Shown: positions 29,077-38,007 of the stretch, one piece after another
Numbering within the stretch: the first letter of the stretch is position 1
Layout: each line of letters starts with the position of its first letter
Source of the DNA: Ralstonia sp. TCR112
Lineage (GTDB): Bacteria; Pseudomonadota; Gammaproteobacteria; Burkholderiales; Burkholderiaceae
Length of the DNA: 56,159 bases
NCBI RefSeq assembly: GCF_007997035.1
Contig: NZ_VOSS01000094.1
Location: 1-56,159, forward strand
Direction of reading: 5' to 3'
The notes under the pieces: model-generated
Seen by the model: only the letters and a program-made list of their open reading frames with translations
What the model was told of the DNA's origin: nothing
The model's database searches: none
Made by a program: the position numbers and the translations under genes

Positions 29077-30071
29077 GGTTGGGGAAGATCCAGAGTCAGG
29101 CCGCCGGCGCCCACCCGTTCGCGCAGCACGCGCTCGAAGTGGGTGGGGTCATGCGGCTTGAGCAGTTCGGCATCGCGCGGGAGATAGAAATCCCACAGGC
29201 GCGAGACCCAGAAGCGGTATGCCGCGGCACGCAGCATGTCTTGCCAGTGCCGCGCTTCCGTGTCGGTAAACGGGCGCACAGCGTGATACGCGCCCAGCAT
29301 CGCACGTGCCCGCTCGGCGTCCAACACGCCGGTGGCCAGGTCGATGCACCAGTCATTGACGGTGACGGCCACGTCGAAGAGCCACTTGTCGACACCGGCA
29401 AAGTAAAAGTCGAAGAAGCCACCCAGGCGTTCCGGCTGGCCGTCCGCGGCCGGCTCGAACAGCACGTTGTCGCGGAAGAGGTCGCAGTGGCAGGGGCCTT
29501 CGGGCAGCGCAGCGTAGTCGGCGCTGGCGAAGAAGCGTTGCTGGTGCGCGAGTTCGCTTTCGAGCAGCACGCGCGTGTCGCCGTGCACGAACGGCACGAC
29601 ATCAGGCACGACTTCGTTCCACCACGGCAGGCTGCGCAGATTGGGCTGATGGCGCGGATAGTCGCGTCCGGCCAGATGCATGCGCGCGAGCATGTCGCCG
29701 ACGATGGCGCATTCCGACACCGTCGGCGCCAGGTTCGACCGGCCCGCCAGACGCGTCACGATGGTCGCGGGCTTGCCGTTGAGCGTGCGCAGGATCTCGC
29801 CGTCGCGGCCGGGAATCGGCGCCGGCACGCTGATGTCGTGCTGCGCCAGATGCTGCATCAGATAGAGGTAGAACGGCAGTTGCTCGAGCGTCAGCCGCTC
29901 AAACAGGGTGACGACGTATTCGTGCGTCTGCCCATCCTTTTCCGTGGTCAGGAAGAAATTGGAGTTTTCGATCCCGGAGGGGATGCCGCGAAATGCGCGC
30001 ACGGCGCCCACATCGTATTGATCCAGCCAGAGAGCGATCTCGGCGTCGGAGACCGGGGTGAAAACAGCCAT
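29067..30071 (-). CDS. thrB: Homoserine kinase (aminoglycoside-phosphotransferase-like type)
   Basis: A 334-residue kinase phosphorylating homoserine in threonine synthesis. It belongs to the APH-fold ThrB (HSK2) type used by pseudomonads and betaproteobacteria, not the GHMP type of enterics. The N-terminus [20 protein letters not shown] with the following [20 protein letters not shown] is characteristic. The catalytic loop is [12 protein letters not shown] (HxD...N) and the metal-binding segment [10 protein letters not shown]. No other thr gene is nearby; the neighbours are a membrane protein (10-nt overlap) and a DUF2782-like gene upstream. Confidence 0.93.
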   Translation of the reverse strand: MAVFTPVSDAEIALWLDQYDVGAVRAFRGIPSGIENSNFFLTTEKDGQTHEYVVTLFERLTLEQLPFYLYLMQHLAQHDISVPAPIPGRDGEILRTLNGKPATIVTRLAGRSNLAPTVSECAIVGDMLARMHLAGRDYPRHQPNLRSLPWWNEVVPDVVPFVHGDTRVLLESELAHQQRFFASADYAALPEGPCHCDLFRDNVLFEPAADGQPERLGGFFDFYFAGVDKWLFDVAVTVNDWCIDLATGVLDAERARAMLGAYHAVRPFTDTEARHWQDMLRAAAYRFWVSRLWDFYLPRDAELLKPHDPTHFERVLRERVGAGGLTLDLPQPCN

Positions 30072-30156
30072 GCTTCAGGAACGGGAAACGGGTGGAGGGA
30101 AATGCAGCCGGCCCACCGTGGAGCCTGCTTGCAGGCGCCGCGCTTGCGGCACGGGC

Positions 30157-30588
30157 TTAGAACTTCAGGACGTTGACCGAGGGCACGCGGTCGATATCGC
30201 CGCGCTCGCGAATGCGCGGCGAGCTGTCTTCGGGCTTGCTGAGGTTGTAGGACGTGCCCATGCCGGACTTGACATGGATGTCCGGTGCCTGGCCCTTCTG
30301 GAAGCGGTATTCCTCGACTTGCGTACCGTCGTTGTCGCGGTAATCGAAGCTCGGCTTGACGCGCTCGTTGTGGATGGCGCCGCGGGTCGGCTTGGAAATC
30401 GGCTGATTGTTGATCGCCTTGACGTCGGGCAGGTCCAGACCGGCGCTGTCGGAGTTCACCTCCGCGTGCGCCGGCAGGGCGAGGCAGAAAACGGCGCCTG
30501 CCAGCAACCCAGCGTGGCGCATCAGGCGCGCGGCGGTGGCAAAGCCGGAGTGGACAGGGGCGGACGGGTGAAGCAGCGAATCCATCAT
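30157..30588 (-). CDS. DUF2782-like periplasmic protein
   Basis: A 143-residue exported protein with an N-terminal extension, a hydrophobic segment ending LALPAHA (signal peptide cleavage near residue 42), and a short mature domain. That domain contains NNQPISKPTRGA, VEEYRFQKGQAPDIHVKSGM and SYNLSKPEDSSP, which I associate with DUF2782 proteins encoded next to thrB/polA in this group. The function is unknown. The start at 30588 follows CCGGAG; MDSLL one codon later, or MRHAGLL closer to the signal core, are alternatives. It lies between the LOG gene and thrB on the same strand. Confidence 0.75.
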   Translation of the reverse strand: MMDSLLHPSAPVHSGFATAARLMRHAGLLAGAVFCLALPAHAEVNSDSAGLDLPDVKAINNQPISKPTRGAIHNERVKPSFDYRDNDGTQVEEYRFQKGQAPDIHVKSGMGTSYNLSKPEDSSPRIRERGDIDRVPSVNVLKF

Positions 30589-30679
30589 GGACTCCGGCGG
30601 GTGATCTGGGACCCTACATTCTAGCAGTCCGGCCTCCCGCCATCGTCCGTTCATGTGGCGCCGAATGTCACACCCGAGG

Positions 30680-31633
30680 TTACAGATAGAACATCTCTTC
30701 CTTGGGCGGAATCGGCGAGGTGCCTTCGCGCTTTTCGTAGAACTCGTAGACAGCATCGAGCGCGTCCTTGGGCTCATCGACGATGCGCATGATGTCGAGG
30801 TCGTGCTCCGCAATCAGGCCCATCGGCAGCAGCGTAAAGCGGAACCAGTCCAGCAGGCCCTTCCAGAAATGGCTGCCGAACATGACCACCGGCACGCTGC
30901 GCGATTTGCCCGTCTGGACGAGCGTGAGCACTTCAGCCAGCTCATCGAGCGTGCCGAAACCGCCAGGCATGACGATGAACGCATCCGAATTCTTCACGAA
31001 GGTGACCTTGCGCGTGAAGAAATGGCGGAAGCGCATCGAGATGTCCTGGTACCGATTGCCTTGCTGCTCGTGCGGCAGTTCGATGTTCAGGCCGACGCTG
31101 GCCGACTTGCCGGCATGCGCGCCTTTGTTGGCCGCTTCCATGATGCCGGGGCCCCCGCCGGAGATGACAGCGAAGCCTGCATCCGAGAACAATCGGGCGA
31201 TTTCGATGGTGCGTTCGTAGTACGGCGAATCCTCGCGCAGGCGCGCGCTGCCGTAGATCGAGACGGCCGGACGGATCTCCGAGAGGTACTCCGTCGCCTC
31301 GATGAACTCTGCCATAATCGTGAACATCTGCCAGGAGGCGCGCGCTTTCTTTGCGGTGGCGCGTTCTTCGTCGGCGAGTGCCCGCAGGCTGGGAATCATC
31401 TTGCGATCGGTACGGCCTTGCGACACGTCAGCCTTGGGCTCGTGTTCGACGCCCACCGTCACGTTGACGTCCATGTCGGCCGTGGTGGCCTGGCGCGAGG
31501 GGCTCACTCCGGTCAGTTCAGCCGCCGACACCTCGGCCGAGGAAGCGCCAGCAGCCTGCTTTGCCACGCCGCCTTCTGCGGAAGCGCCATTATCGGAAAC
31601 GCCTTTTGGCGTTCCAGTCACATTAGAGTCCAT
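30680..31633 (-). CDS. LOG-family nucleotide phosphoribohydrolase-like protein
   Basis: A Rossmann-fold protein of the LOG/TIGR00730 family; characterised members cleave AMP or cytokinin riboside monophosphates. The family motif PGGFGTLDE is intact, along with the GSARL and SGGGPGIMEAANKGA loops. From ATG 31633 it has 317 residues, but the first 53 are a low-complexity Ala/Ser/Thr/Gly stretch and that ATG lies within 1 nt of the polA start. An in-frame ATG at 31474 (MDVNVTVGVE) would give 264 residues and leave room for a polA promoter; I consider it the likelier start. Its biological substrate here is unknown. Confidence 0.85.
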   Translation of the reverse strand: MDSNVTGTPKGVSDNGASAEGGVAKQAAGASSAEVSAAELTGVSPSRQATTADMDVNVTVGVEHEPKADVSQGRTDRKMIPSLRALADEERATAKKARASWQMFTIMAEFIEATEYLSEIRPAVSIYGSARLREDSPYYERTIEIARLFSDAGFAVISGGGPGIMEAANKGAHAGKSASVGLNIELPHEQQGNRYQDISMRFRHFFTRKVTFVKNSDAFIVMPGGFGTLDELAEVLTLVQTGKSRSVPVVMFGSHFWKGLLDWFRFTLLPMGLIAEHDLDIMRIVDEPKDALDAVYEFYEKREGTSPIPPKEEMFYL

Positions 31634-31637
31634 GGGA

Positions 31638-34451
31638 ATGTCGGAAAGTCAAGAAACGCTGTTGCTCGTCGATGGCTCGAGTTATCTGTACCGTGCCTAT
31701 CACGCACTGCCCGACTTGCGAAACGGAGAAGGGTTTCCTACGGGGGCCATCTACGGCATCGTGAACATGCTGCGCAAACTGCGCAACGACTATCCGGCCA
31801 AGTATAGCGCTTGCATTTTCGACGCCAAAGGCAAGACCTTTCGCGACGACCTCTATCCTGCCTACAAGGAGCATCGCGCGCCCATGCCCGACGACCTGCG
31901 CGCGCAGATCGAACCGATCCACGAAGCCGTGCGGGCATTGGGTTGGCCCATCCTGATGGTGGAAGGCGTCGAGGCCGACGATGTGATCGGCACCCTGGCT
32001 GAGCGGGCCGCTCGCGAAGGCGTTCGGACCATCGTCTCAACGGGTGATAAGGACCTCGCCCAACTGGTGAATGACCACGTCACGCTGGTCAACACCATGA
32101 CGAACGAAACGCTCGACCCGGCCGGCGTGCAAGCCAAATTCGGTGTGCCGCCGGAGCGCATCGTCGACTATCTCTCGCTGATTGGCGACACCGTGGACAA
32201 CGTGCCCGGTGTGCCGAAGGTGGGGCCGAAAACCGCGGTGAAATGGCTGACGGAGTTCGGCTCGCTCGACAACGTCATGGCACGCGCGGGCGAGATCAAG
32301 GGTGTGGTGGGCGACAACCTGCGCAACACGCTCGAGTGGCTGCCGAAGGGCCGCGAGCTGCTGACCGTGAAGCTCGACTGCGACCTCAGCAAGGAAGTGC
32401 CGACGTTCGACGCGCTGATCGACGGCGGCGAAGACAAATCCAAACTCGTCGATTTCTTCTCGCGTTACGGCTTCAAGACCTGGCTGCGCGAGGCTTCAGG
32501 CGAAGCGCTGCCCGACACGCGCAGCGTGGGTGCCGCGCGCAAGGCCGCGACGCCCGTGAAGAATTACGCCGGCGAGGCGGCACAACTGCAGGCCCAGGCC
32601 AACCTCTTCGATGTGGAGGCGCCACCCGATGAGATCAAATACGAGACGGTGACGACCGAAGCGCAGCTCGAATCGTGGATGCAGCGCCTGGACGAAGTGG
32701 ATCTCGTCTGCATCGATACCGAGACGACGTCCATCGACCCGATGCTTGCGCAATTGGTGGGCATTTCGCTGTCGGTGAAGCCGGGCGAGGCTTGCTACAT
32801 CCCCGTGGCGCATCGTGGCCCCGATGTGGCGGGGCTCGATGCAGCGGCGCAACTTTCGCGCGACACGGTGCTCGCGCGCATGAAGCTGTGGCTCGAAGAC
32901 GAATCGCGCAAGAAAGTCGGACAGCATCTGAAGTACGACGCGCATGTGTTTGCCAATCACGGCATCGCGCTGCGCGGCATCGAGCACGACACGATGCTCG
33001 AATCGTATGTGCTGGAATCCCACCGCAATCACGGCATGGATGCACTGGCCGAGCGCGTGCTGCACTTGAAGACGATCACCTACGAAGCGGTGTGCGGCAA
33101 GGGTGCATCGCAAATCGGCTTTGACGAGGTGCCGCTCGATCGCGCGACCGAATACGCGGCGGAGGACGCCGATATCACGCTGCGTCTGCATCGCACGCTG
33201 TTCCCCAAGGTGTCCGAAGACGACAAACTGCGCTACGTCTACGAGCAGATCGAAATGCCGACGTCCATCGTGTTGCAGAAGATGGAACGCAACGGCGTGC
33301 TGATCGACGCCGAGCGTCTGGCCAAACAGAGCAACGAGCTGGGCCTGCGCCTGATCGATCTGGAAGCCGAGGCCCACAAGCTTGCAGGGCAGCCGTTCAA
33401 TCTCGGCTCACCCAAGCAGATCGGCGACATCTTCTTCAACCAGATGAAGCTGCCGGTCATCAAGAAGACCGCCAGCGGTGCGCCGTCGACCGACGAAGAA
33501 GTGCTGCAGAAGCTGGCCGAAGACTACCCGCTGCCGAAGCTGCTGCTCGATTATCGGGGCCTGGCCAAGCTCAAGTCGACCTACACCGACAAGCTGCCGA
33601 AGATGGTCAACCCGCGCACTGGCCGCGTCCACACCACCTACGGTCAGGCGACGGCGGTGACGGGGCGTCTGGCCTCGACCGATCCGAACCTGCAGAACAT
33701 TCCGGTGCGCACGGAAGAAGGGCGGCGCATCCGCGAGGCGTTCATCGCGCCGGAAGGCAGCGTGATCGTGTCGGCCGACTATTCGCAGATTGAACTGCGC
33801 ATCATGGCGCATCTCTCGCAGGACGAAGGCCTGATGCGTGCATTCCGAGAAGGTCAGGACGTGCACCGCGCCACGGCCGCCGAAGTGTTCAACGTGACGC
33901 CGCTGGAGGTCACGCCCGACCAGCGTCGTGTGGCCAAGGTCATCAACTTCGGCCTGATCTACGGGATGAGCGCGTTCGGGCTGGCGAGCAACCTGGGCAT
34001 TGGGCGCGATGCGGCCAAGATCTATATCGACCGCTACTTCGCCCGCTACCCCGGCGCCGCGAGCTACATGGACGAAACCCGGCAGAGCGCGCGCGAGCGC
34101 GGCTACGTGGAGACGGTTTTTGGCCGTCGCCTGTGGCTGCCGGACATCAACGGCGGCAACGGCCCGCGCCGCCAGGCTGCCGAACGCGCCGCCATCAACG
34201 CGCCGATGCAAGGCACGGCGGCAGACCTCATCAAACTGTCGATGCTGGCAGTGCAAGGCTGGCTCGAAGCGGAAGCGATGCGCTCGCGCCTGGTCATGCA
34301 GGTACACGATGAACTGGTGCTCGAAGTTCCGCAGGCCGAGCTTGCCGTGGTGCGCGAGCGACTGCCCGAGTTGATGTGCAGCGTCGCAACGCTGCGCGTG
34401 CCGCTGGTGGCCGAAGTTGGCGTGGGCGCAAACTGGGAAGAAGCGCACTGA
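31638..34451 (+). CDS. polA: DNA polymerase I
   Basis: A 937-residue repair and Okazaki-fragment-maturation polymerase with three domains. The 5'-3' nuclease is at about 1-300 (LLVDGSSYLYRAYHAL, VEADDVIGTLA). The 3'-5' proofreading exonuclease is at about 340-530 with its Asp/Glu pair intact in CIDTETTSIDPML. The family A polymerase is at about 560-937, with motif A SADYSQIELRIMAHL, motif B around KVINFGLIYGMS and motif C QVHDELVLEV. The start is taken at 31638; ATG 31632 is two codons upstream and overlaps the divergent LOG gene. Both have weak Shine-Dalgarno sequences. Confidence 0.97.
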   Translation: MSESQETLLLVDGSSYLYRAYHALPDLRNGEGFPTGAIYGIVNMLRKLRNDYPAKYSACIFDAKGKTFRDDLYPAYKEHRAPMPDDLRAQIEPIHEAVRALGWPILMVEGVEADDVIGTLAERAAREGVRTIVSTGDKDLAQLVNDHVTLVNTMTNETLDPAGVQAKFGVPPERIVDYLSLIGDTVDNVPGVPKVGPKTAVKWLTEFGSLDNVMARAGEIKGVVGDNLRNTLEWLPKGRELLTVKLDCDLSKEVPTFDALIDGGEDKSKLVDFFSRYGFKTWLREASGEALPDTRSVGAARKAATPVKNYAGEAAQLQAQANLFDVEAPPDEIKYETVTTEAQLESWMQRLDEVDLVCIDTETTSIDPMLAQLVGISLSVKPGEACYIPVAHRGPDVAGLDAAAQLSRDTVLARMKLWLEDESRKKVGQHLKYDAHVFANHGIALRGIEHDTMLESYVLESHRNHGMDALAERVLHLKTITYEAVCGKGASQIGFDEVPLDRATEYAAEDADITLRLHRTLFPKVSEDDKLRYVYEQIEMPTSIVLQKMERNGVLIDAERLAKQSNELGLRLIDLEAEAHKLAGQPFNLGSPKQIGDIFFNQMKLPVIKKTASGAPSTDEEVLQKLAEDYPLPKLLLDYRGLAKLKSTYTDKLPKMVNPRTGRVHTTYGQATAVTGRLASTDPNLQNIPVRTEEGRRIREAFIAPEGSVIVSADYSQIELRIMAHLSQDEGLMRAFREGQDVHRATAAEVFNVTPLEVTPDQRRVAKVINFGLIYGMSAFGLASNLGIGRDAAKIYIDRYFARYPGAASYMDETRQSARERGYVETVFGRRLWLPDINGGNGPRRQAAERAAINAPMQGTAADLIKLSMLAVQGWLEAEAMRSRLVMQVHDELVLEVPQAELAVVRERLPELMCSVATLRVPLVAEVGVGANWEEAH

Positions 34452-34471
34452 CGCAATCGCTTGCCCCGCGA

Positions 34472-34522
34472 GCGCCGCGCCATAAACCAAGGCGTGGCGC
34501 CCGCTTGCCTGACAAGGCAGGC
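34472..34522 (+). other. Two adjacent hairpins downstream of polA
   Basis: GCGCCGCGCC (34472-34481) pairs with GGCGTGGCGC (34491-34500) with one G-U, loop 9 nt. Directly after it GCTTGCCT (34503-34510) pairs with AGGCAGGC (34515-34522), also with one G-U, loop GACA. No T-run follows, so they may mark the polA mRNA 3' end without being an intrinsic terminator. Confidence 0.5.
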
Positions 34523-34658
34523 TGCGGATCGCGTTGGCATGTGGTTGTCATGATTTGCCATATCCAAGCGTCCGGGGTTGCAGCGGGTTTTGCGTTGCAG
34601 CAGACTGCACCTGACAGATCGAGTGATCGAAAAGTTTCAATGGCTCCAGGAGAGGCAC

Positions 34659-35993
34659 ATGGCAGGGCAGACGGATGGCGCAGGCGGTACGAATGGGCCG
34701 CGCATTGTGGTGGTCGGCGGAGGGGCCGGGGGATTGGAGCTTGCGACGCGGCTGGGCGACAAGCTCGGCAAGCGCGGCGCGGCACAGATCATTCTCGTTG
34801 ATCGCAATCCCACACACATCTGGAAACCGCTGCTGCATGAAGTTGCTGCCGGCAGCATGGATCCGAACACGCATCAGCTCGAATACGCTGCGCAGGCGCG
34901 CTGGCATGGTTTCGAATTCCAGCAGGGCGAACTGAAGGGCCTCGACCGCGTCGCCAAATCCATCATCGTGTCGGGATGCGTTGACGCGGATGGCACCGAG
35001 GTCCTGCCCGAGCGCGCCATCTCGTACGACACGCTGGTGCTGTCCATCGGCAGCGTGACGCATTTCTTCGGCGTGCCGGGCACGGCCGAGCACGCCATTG
35101 CGCTCGACACCGCATGGCAGGCCGAGCGCTTTCGCCGCAGGCTCATCGCGGCATGCATGCGCGCACAGAACGGCGTCGGCGATGCGCGTCCGCAAGTGGA
35201 CATCGCCATCGTGGGGGCTGGAGCAACGGGCGTGGAGCTGTCGGCTGAGCTGCGCAACACCGCCCACGTGTTGGCCGCTTATGGCCTGCACAAGCTCGAC
35301 CCGCGCCACGACATTCGCATCCACCTGATCGAAGGCGGCCCGCGTATCTTGCCGGTGCTCAAGGAGCGTATTTCGGCTGCGACCACGGAGTTGCTGCACA
35401 AGCTCGACGTGGACGTCATCACCAGCGAACGGGTGACGGAAGTCACTGCCAGCGCCGTCAACACGGCCAGCGGCAAGTCCATTCCGGCAGACCTGACCGT
35501 GTGGGCTGCAGGCATCCGCGCACCGTCGGTGCTGGGGGAGCTGGGGCTGCCGGTGAACAAGCTGGGTCAGGTCGTCGTTTCGCGCACGCTGCAGGTGGAG
35601 GGTGACGATTCGATCTACGCCTTTGGCGATTGCGCGAGCTGCCCCTGGCCGGAGGCGTCGTCCAGCGTGCCGCCGCGTGCCCAGGCCGCGCATCAGCAAG
35701 CCACGTATCTCTTCGATGCGCTGCGCAAGCGCATGGAGGGCAAGCCGGTCCAACCTTTCGCGTTCAAGGATCTCGGCTCTCTGGTGTCGCTGGGCCATTT
35801 CAGCGCGGTGGGCAGCCTGATGGGCGGACTGATCGGCGGGTCGATGTTCATCGAAGGCCTGATGGCGCGGTTGATGTACACGTCGCTGTATCGCATGCAC
35901 GTGCTCGCGCTGCACGGTTGGGTGCGGATGTCGGTCGATACGGTGATGCACTGGCTGCGCAGCAAGACGAATCCGCGCGTCAAGCTGCACTAG
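34659..35993 (+). CDS. ndh: Type II NADH dehydrogenase
   Basis: A 444-residue FAD-dependent, non-proton-pumping NADH:quinone oxidoreductase. The FAD-binding Rossmann motif GGGAGG is at residues 20-25, and the second dinucleotide fold IVGAGATGVELSAEL is in the middle. The FAD-contacting YAFGDCASC segment is near residue 325. A C-terminal hydrophobic helix (SLMGGLIGGSMFIEGLMARL) would anchor it on the inner face of the membrane. AGGAGAGG precedes the ATG. It is monocistronic between polA and a dienelactone-hydrolase-like gene. A sulphide:quinone reductase is less likely, as no catalytic Cys pair is evident. Confidence 0.88.
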   Translation: MAGQTDGAGGTNGPRIVVVGGGAGGLELATRLGDKLGKRGAAQIILVDRNPTHIWKPLLHEVAAGSMDPNTHQLEYAAQARWHGFEFQQGELKGLDRVAKSIIVSGCVDADGTEVLPERAISYDTLVLSIGSVTHFFGVPGTAEHAIALDTAWQAERFRRRLIAACMRAQNGVGDARPQVDIAIVGAGATGVELSAELRNTAHVLAAYGLHKLDPRHDIRIHLIEGGPRILPVLKERISAATTELLHKLDVDVITSERVTEVTASAVNTASGKSIPADLTVWAAGIRAPSVLGELGLPVNKLGQVVVSRTLQVEGDDSIYAFGDCASCPWPEASSSVPPRAQAAHQQATYLFDALRKRMEGKPVQPFAFKDLGSLVSLGHFSAVGSLMGGLIGGSMFIEGLMARLMYTSLYRMHVLALHGWVRMSVDTVMHWLRSKTNPRVKLH

Positions 35994-36102
35994 GCCGGTC
36001 CTGGTACCTGGGCCGGATACCTGACTCGGCAGCAATGCATCTGCTTCGGTAGACTAGCCGCTTCGTTCACCGTAACCGCCCGCGGGGCGCGAGGAGAGTG
36101 CG

Positions 36103-36981
36103 ATGCAGCTTGATGCAGAAGTGGAGAGCCTGGTACCCGGCCGCAGCTTTGATCGTCGCGGCTTCATGAAGACGGCGCTGGGCTCGGCCTTTGCGGCGGC
36201 GGTGCTGCCGGTGTCGGCGCAGACCGTCCATACCGATTTCAATGGGCTGACGGCGGGCGAAGTGACCGTGCCCGTCGGTGATTTCAAGATGCCGGCCTAC
36301 CGCGCCCAGCCCGAAGGCAAGACGCAGCTGCCGGTGGTCATCGTCGTCAGTGAGATCTTCGGCGTGCACGAATACATCGCCGATATCTGCCGGCGTTTTG
36401 CCAAGCTCGGTTATCTGGCGATCGCGCCTGAGCTGTTTGTGCGACAGGGCGATCCCCAGTCAATCGGCACCATCGCTGAGCTGCAGGAGAAGATCATTTC
36501 CAAGGTCCCGGACGCGCAGGTCATGGGCGATCTGGACGCAACGGTGGCGTGGGCCAAGCAGAACGGCGGCGATGCGGCGCGCATCGGTATTACCGGGTTT
36601 TGTTGGGGTGGTCGCCAGACGTGGTTGTTTGCCGAGCACAGCCCGGATATCAAAGCCGCAGTGGTGTGGTATGGCCATGTAAAAGGCAATCCGACCGCGC
36701 TGCAGCCTGCTTTCCCGATCGATAAAGTGGACGATCTCAAGGCGCCGGTGCTGGGCATGTACGGTGCAAAGGACACTGGCATTACGCAGGATGCCGTCAA
36801 TGCAATGAAGCAAACCTTGGAAAAATCCAGGAACCCCAAGGCGCACGCATCGCGCATCATCGTGTACCCGAATTCCGGTCACGCATTTCATGCCGATTAC
36901 CGCCCCAGCTATGTGAAGGCCGACGCGGAAGATGGCTGGAAGAAATGCCTGGCCTGGTTCAAGGACCACGGCGTGGCGTAG
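36103..36981 (+). CDS. Dienelactone-hydrolase-family protein with Tat-like signal
   Basis: A 292-residue alpha/beta hydrolase. The N-terminus FDRRGFMKTALGSAFAAAVL has a twin-arginine motif followed by a hydrophobic stretch and VSAQ, predicting Tat export with cleavage near residue 40. The catalytic set of dienelactone hydrolases is visible: Cys167 in GFCWGG, Asp224 in GAKDTG, His260 in NSGHAFH, and Glu84 in VSEIFGVHE. The enzyme probably hydrolyses a lactone or ester in the periplasm; a role in chloroaromatic catabolism is not implied by context. TAGACT at 36050 is a possible -10 box. A terminator follows. Confidence 0.85.
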   Translation: MQLDAEVESLVPGRSFDRRGFMKTALGSAFAAAVLPVSAQTVHTDFNGLTAGEVTVPVGDFKMPAYRAQPEGKTQLPVVIVVSEIFGVHEYIADICRRFAKLGYLAIAPELFVRQGDPQSIGTIAELQEKIISKVPDAQVMGDLDATVAWAKQNGGDAARIGITGFCWGGRQTWLFAEHSPDIKAAVVWYGHVKGNPTALQPAFPIDKVDDLKAPVLGMYGAKDTGITQDAVNAMKQTLEKSRNPKAHASRIIVYPNSGHAFHADYRPSYVKADAEDGWKKCLAWFKDHGVA

Positions 36982-37001
36982 CACCTCAACGCGCCGAAAC
37001 G

Positions 37002-37035
37002 AAAGGCTCTGGGGAAAACGCCCCGGGGCCTTTTT
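37002..37035 (+). terminator. Rho-independent terminator of the dienelactone-hydrolase-like gene
   Basis: AAAGGC-TC-TGGGG pairs with CCCCG-GGGCCTTT around an AAAACG loop; T5-C-T4 follows. It starts 20 nt after the stop codon. Confidence 0.8.
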
Positions 37036-37131
37036 CTTTTGCCTGCACTGGCAAAGGTTGATAAAGCGGCATACAATTCGCCCTTCTTGCAACTCTGTTG
37101 CGTTTATTGGCTCCGGCTGCGTTACCTCCGC

Positions 37132-37938
37132 ATGACCTTCGATACCACCCTGTTAGGCATTCTTCTGGCCACCGCGCTGTCGGGCATCGGCAGCATGGCG
37201 GGCGCTGCCGTGCTGTCACTGACGGTGCTGTCGCGCATGGTCGAGCGGATGGTCAGCTTCTCGGTGGGCGTGCTGCTGGCCACGTCATTGCTGCATTCCC
37301 TGCCGGAGGCATTCGAAGCGCATCGCGGTATTGAGCCCAATACGCATGCGCTGTTTGCCACGCTGCTGGCCGGGCTGCTGGGATTTTTCCTGCTGGAAAA
37401 AATTTCTCTGATCCGCCACTCACATCACCACGAGGGCGACGGGCACGGCCATCACCACGGCCACGACCGGCAGGAAGCCGGGCGCAGCGGCCTGATGATC
37501 CTGGTGGGCGACGGACTGCATAACTTTTCGGACGGCATCGTGATTGCCGCGGCGTTCCTGGCCGACACCAAGGTCGGCATCGTCACCGCGCTGGCGATTG
37601 CTGCGCACGAGATTCCACAGGAGATCGGCGATTTCATGGTCCTGCTCAATGCCGGATTCTCCAAGACGCGCGCCTTCGTCTACAACCTGATCTGCAGCGT
37701 CTGCGCGCTGGTGGGTGCGGTGCTGGGTTACTACCTGCTGGACCGCTTGACGTCGTGGATTCCGTACGTGCTGGTGGTGGCGTCGAGCAGCTTCATCTAC
37801 ATCGCGGTGTGCGATCTGATGCCGCAAATGAAACGCCGGCCGCGCTGGCAGGAATCGGCGGTGCAGGTGGCATTGATTGCGGCGGGCATCGCGATGATCT
37901 TTCTGCTGACGGAAGGTCTGCACGGCCACGCGCACTGA
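37132..37938 (+). CDS. ZIP-family metal transporter
   Basis: A 268-residue inner-membrane protein with about eight spans. The His-rich cytoplasmic loop HSHHHEGDGHGHHHGHD is at residues 97-112. The metal path shows as HNFSDGIVIAAAF (span 4) and HEIPQEIGDF (span 5), the pattern of LIV-1/GufA-type ZIP proteins, which import zinc or other divalent metals. TACAAT at 37072-37077 is a candidate -10 box. It stands alone between two terminators. Zinc is the default substrate guess; manganese or iron cannot be excluded. Confidence 0.92.
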   Translation: MTFDTTLLGILLATALSGIGSMAGAAVLSLTVLSRMVERMVSFSVGVLLATSLLHSLPEAFEAHRGIEPNTHALFATLLAGLLGFFLLEKISLIRHSHHHEGDGHGHHHGHDRQEAGRSGLMILVGDGLHNFSDGIVIAAAFLADTKVGIVTALAIAAHEIPQEIGDFMVLLNAGFSKTRAFVYNLICSVCALVGAVLGYYLLDRLTSWIPYVLVVASSSFIYIAVCDLMPQMKRRPRWQESAVQVALIAAGIAMIFLLTEGLHGHAH

Positions 37939-37958
37939 GGCGCTGCATTCTGCTTAGA

Positions 37959-37986
37959 AAAAAGCCCGGTCGATGCCGGGCTTTTT
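37959..37986. terminator. Bidirectional Rho-independent terminator
   Basis: AAAAAGCCCGG / CCGGGCTTTTT, an 11-bp perfect stem with loop TCGATG. The A-run and T-run are symmetric, so it serves the ZIP gene and the convergent sseA. Confidence 0.95.
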
Positions 37987-38007
37987 GTTGCGCGCTGGTT
38001 TGGCAAA

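Noticed and set aside
34548-36035. 495-codon open frame antisense to ndh
   Set aside because: Antisense shadow; ndh has clear FAD motifs and a strong Shine-Dalgarno.
37058-37077. TTGATA and TACAAT as a promoter for the ZIP gene
   Set aside because: Spacing is only 8 bp, so TTGATA cannot be the -35 partner; only the -10 box is kept as possible.
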